Assembly (NCBI RefSeq): GCF_003932505.1
Contig: NZ_QZMU01000001.1
Coordinates: 2,923,001-2,987,000, forward strand
Direction of reading: 5' to 3'
Length of the DNA: 64,000 nucleotides
Origin: Thiohalobacter thiocyanaticus
GTDB taxonomy: Bacteria > Pseudomonadota > Gammaproteobacteria > Thiohalobacterales > Thiohalobacteraceae
A program made the translations under genes and the position numbers. Shown one piece after another: positions 29,394 through 38,123 of this stretch. The notes beneath the pieces were generated by a model, which was not told where the DNA came from, made no database searches, and worked only from the letters and a program-made list of their open reading frames with translations. Each line of letters starts with the position of its first letter. Within the stretch, counting starts at the first letter, position 1.

Positions 29394-31560
29394 ATGAAAG
29401 AGCCAGAAAAGAAGCAGTTCACAGCTGCTCTTAAAAGCTCCGCTGTGGCTCTGGGCGTCACCGTTGCATTGGGTTATGCAGGTGGTGCCGCAGCATTGAG
29501 CCTAGGAGGCGGAAATCTGTTTGATACTGTCGAGAATACTCAGGAGACGATAGGTACGACGGAGGAGGTCGGTGGCCAGACGGTCAGTACCGGAATCCTG
29601 GGCACGAACGTGGGTGGTACTGTGGAAACCACGCTGAACGGGCTCCTGGGCACCGGCGACAGTGGCCAGCGCGCACCGGAGGCCGTGCACAAGGTTACTG
29701 GCGAGGTGATCGAGGACGGATCGGTCATCGTCGTCTGGACCGGTGACCACGCCATGGACGACGGTGTGCATCACGGCGACTTCGTTGCGGTGATCGACGT
29801 CGAACCCATGTCGCGGACCTATGGTCAGGTGATCTGGACCGGAGGCCTGCCTTCTCACATCGGGACCAACATCCCGGGTACGGCACTCGGACACACGTCC
29901 GATACCCACAACGAGCCTCACCACGGCAACACCTATACCCAGTATATTGATCCGAACACCGGCAAGAAGTATCTGTTCACCGGCGGTCTGATCAGCGGCA
30001 ACATGTTCCGCTATGACATCACCGACCCGCGCGCAATCGGGACGGCGGAGATGGCACTTTGCGGTACCGAGCTGCTGAGGTCCTCGCTGACGGACGATAT
30101 CTTCACCATGCCGAAGCCCAACCCCAAGACGGGCGAGATCAACATGGTCGCCACCTACATGGGTGGCACCGGCTATGCCGGACCGGGTAATCTGGTGGAG
30201 TTCCACCCGCTGCGCAAGTCGACTTGCACAGGTGGGCTGCCGTACATCCCGTTGCTCAATCCGGATCCCAAGCAGTACATGAAGGAGCATGCCGCCGCGG
30301 TCATCGGCGGTCCCGAGCGCTATACGCCGAATCCGGTCACCGGCAATACCGACAGCGGTCTGGAGGCCTACCCGCACGGCATGTGGATAGATCCGACTGG
30401 TGAGTATATCGCCACCTCGGACTATGCTATGCCGGTCAGCATCGGTGGTGGGGATCCGATCCAGAACCTGTTCAACAGCACCTTCCTGAACGCGCCCCTG
30501 GATGCCAACGACACCAGCATCCGCATGTTCGGTACCACGGTGCGGCTGTGGGATGCCAACGACCTGTCCAGAGGGCCGATCGACGTCACTCAGGTGCCGG
30601 ACGGCCCGCGTAACGAGGACGTCTACTTCCACGAGGAGCCGGAAGGACTGATGCCCTTCGGTATGCCTCACCAAGTGGGCAACAAGGGCGCCTTCGTGGC
30701 CAGTATGTGCGGCGGTACCATCTTCTATACGCCGAACATCCTGTCCAAGGTCGAGAACGAGGGCCAGGTCGAATGGAACGCGGTATGGGATGTGGGTCCC
30801 TGCTCGGGTGTGTCGGTGTTCACCATCTCGGATGACGACAAGTACGCCATCTTCCCGGTGGCCGGCATCCAGAGCCCGGGTGATCCCGAGTACAACCGTG
30901 ACTATGAAGGGCAACACAATCGTCGCCAGATCGTTCTGGACATCGAGCCCCTGATCGCCAAGGGCGAAGGTCCGATCCACTGCGACTTCCCTGATGCCGA
31001 TCCTTCACGTCCCGGCAACAGTACCCTGGGTCTGCCGGATCCGAACTGCCCCGGAGCGGGCTGCAAGGACCAGGTGGCAGGTCTGATCCACAACAACGGT
31101 GCAGCTGACTGCCCGATCAAGGTGAGTGAGGTGGTGCACAACACCCCGCTGAACTATGCCACCCACGGTGGTGCGCACTACACCCTGATCGACCGCATCG
31201 GCGCCGGTACCCGCAAGGGTTCCACTCCGAGTGAGTGCCGTGAAAGTGGTGGTGGCCTCAAGGCCGGCTGCCGTGTGGCCTGGTCCAACTACTTCGTGGT
31301 TCTGGATCACATGGGTCTGCAGGGCACCGGTTCCGGTGGTGATCGCAAGATCCTGATGGCCGACTTCAACCCGACCACGGGTGCCATGACGCTTGATAAC
31401 GACCTTCCGTGACGAACTCACGGGTGAGGTGGGTGTCAACTTCGCCGGCCTCGCGCGTCAGGGTTTCCACTGGCCGAACCGGGGTGTCTCCGGTCAGGCA
31501 CGCCCGCACGCCTTCACCATTGAGCGTAAGGGTGCCGTGATCGAGGAGCCCTGGCACTAA
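29394..31560 (+). CDS. Exported SBP56/methanethiol-oxidase-like beta-propeller protein (frameshifted)
   Basis: The start MKEPEKKQF is chosen over one 18 bases upstream because GGAGGG sits at the right spacing before it. A signal peptide follows (through GGAAALS). The mature part of about 680 residues carries the selenium-binding-protein-like pattern VIDVEPMSRTYGQVIW, a His-rich HNEPHHGNTY, PYPHGMWIDPTG-like text and GLMPFGMPHQVG, with many His that could bind copper. The frame breaks at 31403-31404: one extra C. Removing it gives DNDFRDELTGEVGVNFA and a normal end EEPWH at 31560. Relatives oxidise methanethiol, but the substrate here is not established. Confidence 0.7.
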
Positions 31561-31637
31561 GTGAAAATGTTGTTGAAAGCTGGATGCAGGTAACTGAGTA
31601 GGTAACACATCTATGAATCCTGTATCCCCCCCATTGA

Positions 31638-31676
31638 CCGCCGGCCTTGCCCATGCGGGGCCGGCGGCCCTTTTTT
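31638..31676 (+). terminator. Intrinsic terminator
   Basis: A perfect nine-base stem CCGCCGGCC/GGCCGGCGG with a 12-base loop, then CCC and six T. It ends the SBP56-like transcript about 80 bases past its restored stop. Confidence 0.92.
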
Positions 31677-31751
31677 AAGACGGATGCAGATCGATGTAAC
31701 GGATAACCAAACATAATATTCACGAATCCGAATCAATGAATAGGGGACAAG

Positions 31752-32606
31752 ATGATGAACAGCAGAATTTCAATTGCCGCAGTATGCATGATGGCCCTGT
31801 CGATGAATTCGGGTGTGACGGCTGAAGAGAACAGCGGTGTAATCATGACCGTTAATGGAGATCCGGTGAGCGAGAAATCCATTGAGCTCATGATTCAGGC
31901 GAGACAGGAACGCGGCAAACCCGTGAAGGATGGCCTTCGCGACAAAATGAAGGACGAAATGATAACCCGGATCGTTCTGTCGCAGCAGGCGCGCAGGAAG
32001 AGCCTGGATGAGGACGAGGATGTGCGCGCGCAGCGCGAACTGAATGATCTGGCCGTATTGAGCCAGGCCTATCTGCGGGATTACGCCAGGGGCGTCGAAG
32101 TGGATGAGAGCGAGATGAAGTCTCAGTACGAAAAATACCTCGAGGAATATGACGCCAAGGAGTATCGCGTACGGCAGATACTTCTGGAAAGTGAGGACCA
32201 GGCAAAGGAAATGATATCCAGAATACAGGAGGGCGAGGACTTCGCCGAGCTCGCTAAGGAGCACTCCATCGATCCCGGTGCCTCCCTGAACGAAGGCGAT
32301 CTCGGCTGGTTCCGGCCCGATGTGTTCGTGGACAAGCGGCTGTCGCGGGCGGTGGAGGAACTGAGCGAAGGCGAGTACAGCAGCGAGCCGGTACAGACCC
32401 GGTTCGGCTGGCATGTGGTGAAGGTGGAACAGGGGCCGAGAAAAGTCGAGTTCCCAACCTATGAGCAGTTGAGCGAGAAATGGAAGCAGAAGATGCGCGA
32501 CCAGGCCGTTATGCAGAAGGTCAATGAGCACGTGAAGGAGCTGGTCGACGGGGCCCGGGTGAAGGTGCTGGGTCAGAATGAAAACAATCTGGCATTACAG
32601 AAATAG
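31752..32606 (+). CDS. Exported parvulin-type peptidyl-prolyl isomerase
   Basis: This 284-residue protein has a signal peptide (to about VTAEE). An N-terminal SurA-like helical chaperone part follows (about 25-125), then one parvulin domain (about 135-235) with YRVRQILLESEDQA, DFAELAKEHSID, GDLGWFRPD and TRFGWHVVKVE. It should help fold periplasmic or outer-membrane proteins, perhaps the exported neighbours. ATG codons at 31752 and 31755 are both possible. The codon usage is less GC-rich than its neighbours. Confidence 0.9.
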   Translation: MMNSRISIAAVCMMALSMNSGVTAEENSGVIMTVNGDPVSEKSIELMIQARQERGKPVKDGLRDKMKDEMITRIVLSQQARRKSLDEDEDVRAQRELNDLAVLSQAYLRDYARGVEVDESEMKSQYEKYLEEYDAKEYRVRQILLESEDQAKEMISRIQEGEDFAELAKEHSIDPGASLNEGDLGWFRPDVFVDKRLSRAVEELSEGEYSSEPVQTRFGWHVVKVEQGPRKVEFPTYEQLSEKWKQKMRDQAVMQKVNEHVKELVDGARVKVLGQNENNLALQK

Positions 32607-32627
32607 TCGAGAGACGAGGGGGCTGTG

Positions 32628-33287
32628 ATGAACACGGAATCGAGCAAATCAGGTCTGGCGCTGGCAGCAGCGCTTTCGATGATATTGATCCATGCGTCGG
32701 GCTGTTCCACACATGTGGCAAAATCTGACGGGGCGAATGGTCAGGATGTGGCTGCCGCCGAGGGTTCGGCCCGACCGGAGAGCCGGATATCGGAGGATGA
32801 TGAAAAGATGCTCAAGGCGGCCTGGAACGGCCGGCTGATGGAGGTCGTGACTCTGTTGGAGGAGGGGGTCGATCCCAATGTCCGGAGTCCGCACGGGGTC
32901 ACACCGCTCAGTCTGGCGGCCCAGAACAACCATCTCAAGATCGCCAGAAAGCTGCTCGAGAAGGGGGCCGATCCCAACCTTGAGGACAAACGGGCCGGCT
33001 GGTTCCCGCTCATGTGGGCCTCCTTCAACGGCTTTGATGAATTCGTCATGCTGCTCATCGAGCACGGGGCCGATGTCAACAAGCGCAACGCGCACAACGA
33101 AACGGCCATGCTCCACGCCGCCTTCGAGGGCAGGGACGATACGGTGCGGATCCTGCTCGATCACGGGGCTGACCACACGGTGGAGAACGACAAGGGCTTT
33201 ACTGCCATGAAGGCAGCGAAGAACAAGGGTTTCTACCGGATCGTGGAGATGATTTCAGAACAGGAAAACCAGCGTGAGGGAGGGTGA
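32628..33287 (+). CDS. Ankyrin-repeat lipoprotein
   Basis: The protein is about 219 residues. A lipobox HASGC lies near residue 26, so it is probably lipid-anchored. After a linker come four ankyrin repeats (about 60-205): MLKAAWNGRLMEVVTLLEEG, GVTPLSLAAQNNHLKIARKL, FPLMWASFNGFDEFVMLLIE and ETAMLHAAFEGRDDTVRILL. It is a protein-binding scaffold of unknown partner. It lies 22 bases after the parvulin gene, likely in one operon. A GTG one codon upstream (32625) is an alternative start. Confidence 0.88.
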   Translation: MNTESSKSGLALAAALSMILIHASGCSTHVAKSDGANGQDVAAAEGSARPESRISEDDEKMLKAAWNGRLMEVVTLLEEGVDPNVRSPHGVTPLSLAAQNNHLKIARKLLEKGADPNLEDKRAGWFPLMWASFNGFDEFVMLLIEHGADVNKRNAHNETAMLHAAFEGRDDTVRILLDHGADHTVENDKGFTAMKAAKNKGFYRIVEMISEQENQREGG

Positions 33288-33440
33288 TTGACTCATTGTT
33301 GTTGATACAAGGGGACAGTGACTCAATTCCGGAGTGGGGAAGGAGATTGTACGGGCAGCGCCTGGCCAGGGAAGGCGCTCCGGTCCGGTGCCCGCTGTAA
33401 AAGCGGGGCAGTATACCAATCCTAATAAAGGAATTGTGCC

Positions 33441-34445
33441 ATGTTACGTTCACGTATCCGGTACGTGCTGTACCCTGCATGTCTGATCCCGTCACTCGCC
33501 GTGGCGGACCATCCTTCCATCCGCTTCGGAACCCAGGGCGCAGGCCCGATCACCACGATTCCGGCAGAGACCATGCCCGCCGGAACGCTGGCCATGGGGC
33601 TGGATGTCGAATACATCAATACCGACCGCTTCAGCGATACCGAGATCGTGGACCTGACCGCGGATCATGTCCATGCGCACAGCGTGGACAGCACTCTGAC
33701 CAGTTCGCTGGGCATCAGCTACGGTGTCAGCGAACGCTTCACCCTGAGTCTGCGCTTGCCGCACGTCTACCGGGAGAGTGTGCGCAGCGGCGCCCATGCA
33801 CACGACAGCAGCGGCGTCGTCACCAATACCGCCGTGGACCTGGGCGATTCCAGCGGCCTGGGCGATGCGCTTGCGCTAGGCAAGTACCGGGTCATGAACG
33901 GCACGGACGGCCTGGCCTCGCTGCTGTTCGGGGTGGAGATGCCGACCGGCCAGACGGATGCCACGCATGCAGGCGACAAGCTCGAGGCCGAACATCAGCC
34001 GGGCTCCGGTTCCTGGGACTGGCTCCTGGGCCTGTCCATCGGGACCCGGACGGGGTCGCTGGCGCTGGATGCCAATGTGCTCTATGTGCTGGCCACCGAG
34101 GGGACGCAGAACACGGATCTCGGCGACCGTTTCCAGCACAATCTCGGTCTGGCCTATCGTATCGGCGGCGAAGTCCACGACCACGGCAGCACCGAACATG
34201 TCCATCGGGCATGGGATCTGGTGCTGGAGCTGAACGGCGAGTGGAGCGACAAAAAGAAGGTGGACGGCACCACCGACCGGGACAGCGGCGGTTACCAGTT
34301 GCTGCTCTCCCCCGGCCTGCGCTATGCCGCGGGCGGTGGCTGGTCGGCGCACGTCTCGGTCGGCGTGCCGGTGGTCAGTGATCCGGGCCGGGGGCACACC
34401 GATACGGACTACCGGATCACGGCGGGTATCGCCACCGCTTTCTAG
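33441..34445 (+). CDS. Outer-membrane beta-barrel-like protein
   Basis: This 334-residue protein has an export signal (through LAVA-DHPS). It shows alternating amphipathic strands throughout, ends in a terminal aromatic (GIATAF, a typical barrel-assembly signal) and has His/Asp-rich loops (DHVHAHS, AHAHDSSG, VHDHGSTEHVH). It resembles transporter-like barrels of the Phenol_MetA_deg type. The His-rich loops and the adjacent metal-efflux operon suggest a metal-related role, but this is an inference. It is transcribed toward the efflux operon. Confidence 0.75.
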   Translation: MLRSRIRYVLYPACLIPSLAVADHPSIRFGTQGAGPITTIPAETMPAGTLAMGLDVEYINTDRFSDTEIVDLTADHVHAHSVDSTLTSSLGISYGVSERFTLSLRLPHVYRESVRSGAHAHDSSGVVTNTAVDLGDSSGLGDALALGKYRVMNGTDGLASLLFGVEMPTGQTDATHAGDKLEAEHQPGSGSWDWLLGLSIGTRTGSLALDANVLYVLATEGTQNTDLGDRFQHNLGLAYRIGGEVHDHGSTEHVHRAWDLVLELNGEWSDKKKVDGTTDRDSGGYQLLLSPGLRYAAGGGWSAHVSVGVPVVSDPGRGHTDTDYRITAGIATAF

Positions 34446-34468
34446 TCCCTCAATGCATGAATTGCGTC

Positions 34469-34539
34469 CGTCATACCTGCGAATGCCGAGATCCAGATAC
34501 CACCGCGGCCATTGGATCCCGGCCTGCGCCGGGATGACG
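34469..34539. repeat. Dispersed palindromic repeat, copy 2
   Basis: This copy has a degenerate left arm (CGTCATACCTGC) and an intact right arm (TTGGATCCCGGC...CGGGATGACG) with the CCACCGCGG centre. It sits between two converging genes, where it could end either transcript. Confidence 0.75.
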
Positions 34540-34544
34540 AAAAT

Positions 34545-34967
34545 CTAGTCCTCGTCACAGCAGGGGGTGTAGCTGCCCGGGGTGAAGCGGGCCTGGTGCT
34601 GCTTCCCGTCGGGTGTTTTCACCATCAGCATCACCAGTGTTTCCTGCGTCAGCCTGAATCCATCCCCCAGATCCCCTTCGAGAACATTCCCCTCGCCGGG
34701 CACGAGCTGCAGCCGGGTCTTGCCCTGACTGTCGAGAATGACGGCGCTGGCGTCCAGGCCCTGTGACGTTTCGGGCTTATTCGCGTGATTCATGACATAA
34801 ACGGTGAGCGCATCCTGGTCCAGGGTCAGTTCCAGGTGAAAGGGCCCGGCCATGCGCACCTGCCCGCCGTGGGGGGACGGGTTGTTGTCGAAGTAGCTGT
34901 TGTCATGCGCATGCACGGCGCTGACAAGGATCAACAGCAGGGAGGTCAGAAAGCGGCGGAGCAGCAT
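34545..34967 (-). CDS. Small exported protein of metal-efflux operon, C-terminal CCDED
   Basis: This 140-residue protein has a signal peptide (through AVHA). The mature beta-rich protein contains GPFHLELTLDQDALTVYV and QHQARFTPGSY and ends TPCCDED. A terminal Cys pair with acidic residues, plus N-terminal His/Asp (HDNSYFDNN), suggests binding of a soft metal. It is the last gene of the adaptor-pump operon and could be a periplasmic metal chaperone, in the way CusF serves CusCBA, although it is not a CusF sequence. No family name is certain. Confidence 0.72.
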   Translation of the reverse strand: MLLRRFLTSLLLILVSAVHAHDNSYFDNNPSPHGGQVRMAGPFHLELTLDQDALTVYVMNHANKPETSQGLDASAVILDSQGKTRLQLVPGEGNVLEGDLGDGFRLTQETLVMLMVKTPDGKQHQARFTPGSYTPCCDED

Positions 34968-35002
34968 GGGGATATCCTCGTGTGGATTAGTGTCAACAGG
35001 TC

Positions 35003-38000
35003 CTAATAGACTTCTTCCTGCCGCCGGCGCATGAGCCGGTTCAGGGGGGCCTCCCCCCAGTGGTAGAAGAGTATCGGGGTGAATACCGTATCCAGCAGTG
35101 TGGAGCTGATCAGCCCGCCGCAGATGACCACGGCGACGGGATGCAGGATTTCCTTGCCCGGGGCATCACCGCTGATGAGCAGCGGTATCAGCGCGAGGGC
35201 GGAGACCAGTGCCGTCATGAGCACCGGGGCGAGGCGTTCCAGTGAGCCCCGGATGACCAGTTCGCGGCCGAACGCCATGCCTTCGATGAAGTGCAGATTG
35301 ATGTAATGGCTGATCTTGAGAATGCCGTTGCGGGTACTGATGCCGGCCAGCGTGATGAAGCCCACCAGGCTGGCCAGGGACAGCGAGTTGCCGCTTACCC
35401 ACAGGGCGATGATGCCGCCCGTGAGACAGAAGGGGATATTGACCATCACCATCGCGCTGAGGGCGAAGGAGCGGTAGCGGTTGTAGAGCACCGCCAGGAT
35501 GAGCAGGAAGGAGATGCAGGTCAGCAGCAGCAGACGCTGCCGGCCGGATTCCTGCGAGACGAAGCGGCCTTCGAGGTCGGCGTAGTAGCCGGGCGGCAGC
35601 TCGAGCCCACTCACCGCCTCGCGCACCTGCCGAAGCACCCGGTCCTGGTCGGCGTCGCCGATGCTGCCGAATATCAGCGCCCGCCGCTGGCCGTTTTCGT
35701 GCGTGATCCGGTTGGGCCCCAGGGCCGTGCTGACCTGGGCGACATGATGCAGCGGGATCTGGCCGTCGGGGCCGTTGATCAGGAGCTGGCCGATGGCCTG
35801 CGGCTGGCGCTGTGCCTCCGGGAGCCTGAGCACCAGGTCGTACCTGCGCCCCTGGTCAAGCACCTGGGATACCTGTTTGCCGTTGACCAGGGTCGAGACC
35901 GTGCTGTTGAGCTCGGCGGGGACCAGCCCGTACTGCTGAATGGCCTCCGGCCGCGGCCGGACATGGATCTCGGGCACGCTGATCTCCTGTTCCAGCTGCA
36001 CATCCTCCAGCCCGGGGATGGCCCTGAGCCGGTCGAGCAGTTCAGTGGCCAGGGCGTGCAGCGTGGACAGGTCGGCCCCGTAGAGTTTGACCGCCATGTC
36101 GGCGCGCACCGTGGCGAGCAGGTGGTCGATGCGGTGGGAGATGGGCTGGCCGATGTTGAGATGCGCAGGGAAGGCGGCCAGCCGGTCCCGGATTCTGCGG
36201 ACCACCGCTTCGATGCCTTCCGCCTGCGGATGGAGGATGACGTCGATCTCGCTGTAATGGACCCCCTCGGCATGGTCGTCGAGTTCGGCGCGGCCCGTTC
36301 TGCGTCCGACCTGACGCACTTCGGGGATCTGCAGCAGTTCCTGCTCGGCCATGACGCCGATCCGGTTGCTGGTCTCCAGCGGTGTCCCGGGCCGGGAGAT
36401 CAGGTTGACCGTCAGCGAGCCCTCGTTGAATGACGGCAGGAAGGCGGCCGGCAGCTGGCTGAAACTGAGTACGGCGGCGACGGCGAACAGCGCGAGGCCG
36501 GCGGTGACCGGCGCGGGATGCGGAAGGGTGCGTTCGAGCAGGCGCCGGTCCCAGCGCTTCAGGACGGCCAGCAGCGGGCTGTCGCTCTGACGGTAATGCT
36601 TCTGTCTGCCGATCAGGTAGTACGAAAGTACCGGCGTAATGGTGACGGAGACCAGCAGACTGGCCAGGATGGAGATGATGTAGGCCAGCCCCAGCGAGTT
36701 GAACAGCCGGCCCTCGATGCCGCCGAGCGCGAACAGGGGGATGAAGACGATGACGATGATGACCGTCGCGTTGTAGATCGCCGTGCGTACCTCGAGAGTG
36801 GCGTTGAGGATGGTACGGGCGATGGAGTCCTCATGGTTGCGGTTGCGGGCCTCGCGCACCCGGCGGATCACGTTCTCCACGCCCACCACCGCATCGTCCA
36901 CCAGTTCGCCGATGGCGATGGCCAGTCCGCCCAGCGTCATGGTGTTGATGGACAGGCCCAGGTAGCGGAACACCAGCGCCGTGCTGAGTATGGACACCGG
37001 GATGGCGATCAGGCTGATGAAGGTGGCGCGCGCATCCAGCAGGAACAGGTACAGTACCAGGATCACGATGATGCTGGCATGCAGCAGGGCGTCGGCCAGA
37101 TTGTCGTTGGCGGTCTTGATGAAATCCGCCTGGCGGAATACCACGTCGAGCCTGAAGGCCTGGGTATTGCTGCTGTTGACGTCGCCGAGTACCGCCTCTA
37201 TGCGGTCCGTCAGCTGCAGGGTGTCGGTCCCCGGATGCTTCTGGACCGACAGTATGATGGCGTTATCGGCATTGAAGCCGGCGTCGCCGCGCCTGATCCG
37301 GGCACCGTAATCGACGTCCGCCACCTGTGTCAGTTGCAGGACCCTGCCGTCTCGGCTTCCGACCGGCAGGCTTCTCAGGTCCGTCAGGGTCGGCTTCTGG
37401 CCCAGGCCCCGGAGGCTGAACTCGCTGCCGTGTCCGGTGACAAAGCCGCCGCTCGCGTTACGGCTGAAATCGGCCATGACCTGCTCGATCCGGGTCAGGG
37501 GAATACCGGCATCCTGCAGCCGGGGCAGGTCGGGCCGCACCTGGTACTGACGGATCAGGCCGCCGATCACGGTGACCTGGGACACGCCCGGTATCGCCAG
37601 CAGCCGCGGGCGCAGCTCCCAGTCGGCGATCTCCCTCAGCTGCATCCGGTCCAGTTCCCGGCCGGGGCTGTGCAGGGCCACCAGCATGACCTCGCCCATG
37701 ATGGAACTGATCGGGCCGAGCTGGGGCCGGGTCCGGTCCGGCAGGCTGTCCGCGATGCGGTCCAGCCGCTCGCTGACCAACTGCCGGCTGCGGTAGATGT
37801 CCGCGTTCCAGTCAAAGCGGGCGTAGACGGTGGACAGGCCCGGGCCGGAGACGGAACGGATGTGGGTGACCTCGGGCAGCCCGGCCAGGGCCCGTTCGAT
37901 GGGGAAGCTGATCTGCTGCTCCACCTCGCCGGGTGCCATGCCGGGGGCCTCCGTCATCACTGTCACCGTGGGCCGGTTCAGGTCCGGCAGGACGTCGATG

Positions 38001-38104
38001 GGGAGTTCCCTGGCGCTGAAGATGCCGGCCACCATCAACAGACAGGCCGCGCTCAGGACGACGATCCGCTGCCGCAGGGAGAATTTTATCAGCGATTCAA
38101 GCAT
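35003..38104 (-). CDS. Heavy-metal efflux RND pump (CusA/CzcA family)
   Basis: This 1033-residue inner-membrane proton-driven pump has the typical N-terminus SLIKFSLRQRIVVL. Two sets of six helices flank large periplasmic loops, and the helix-4 proton-relay segment is GELVDDAVVGVENVIRR. The text QISFPIERALAGLPEV and LLGDRL-free central region match the heavy-metal (HME) branch and not the drug branch. Whether it exports Cu/Ag or Zn/Co/Cd cannot be told reliably. It follows the adaptor gene by about 20 bases; no outer-membrane channel gene is in the operon. Confidence 0.93.
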   Translation of the reverse strand: MLESLIKFSLRQRIVVLSAACLLMVAGIFSARELPIDVLPDLNRPTVTVMTEAPGMAPGEVEQQISFPIERALAGLPEVTHIRSVSGPGLSTVYARFDWNADIYRSRQLVSERLDRIADSLPDRTRPQLGPISSIMGEVMLVALHSPGRELDRMQLREIADWELRPRLLAIPGVSQVTVIGGLIRQYQVRPDLPRLQDAGIPLTRIEQVMADFSRNASGGFVTGHGSEFSLRGLGQKPTLTDLRSLPVGSRDGRVLQLTQVADVDYGARIRRGDAGFNADNAIILSVQKHPGTDTLQLTDRIEAVLGDVNSSNTQAFRLDVVFRQADFIKTANDNLADALLHASIIVILVLYLFLLDARATFISLIAIPVSILSTALVFRYLGLSINTMTLGGLAIAIGELVDDAVVGVENVIRRVREARNRNHEDSIARTILNATLEVRTAIYNATVIIVIVFIPLFALGGIEGRLFNSLGLAYIISILASLLVSVTITPVLSYYLIGRQKHYRQSDSPLLAVLKRWDRRLLERTLPHPAPVTAGLALFAVAAVLSFSQLPAAFLPSFNEGSLTVNLISRPGTPLETSNRIGVMAEQELLQIPEVRQVGRRTGRAELDDHAEGVHYSEIDVILHPQAEGIEAVVRRIRDRLAAFPAHLNIGQPISHRIDHLLATVRADMAVKLYGADLSTLHALATELLDRLRAIPGLEDVQLEQEISVPEIHVRPRPEAIQQYGLVPAELNSTVSTLVNGKQVSQVLDQGRRYDLVLRLPEAQRQPQAIGQLLINGPDGQIPLHHVAQVSTALGPNRITHENGQRRALIFGSIGDADQDRVLRQVREAVSGLELPPGYYADLEGRFVSQESGRQRLLLLTCISFLLILAVLYNRYRSFALSAMVMVNIPFCLTGGIIALWVSGNSLSLASLVGFITLAGISTRNGILKISHYINLHFIEGMAFGRELVIRGSLERLAPVLMTALVSALALIPLLISGDAPGKEILHPVAVVICGGLISSTLLDTVFTPILFYHWGEAPLNRLMRRRQEEVY

Positions 38105-38123
38105 GCGCTGGGATCACCCCGGT

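Noticed and set aside
29087..29434. Plus-strand frame ahead of the SBP56-like gene
   Set aside because: Arg/Ser-rich, no ribosome site, overlaps the well-supported start at 29394.
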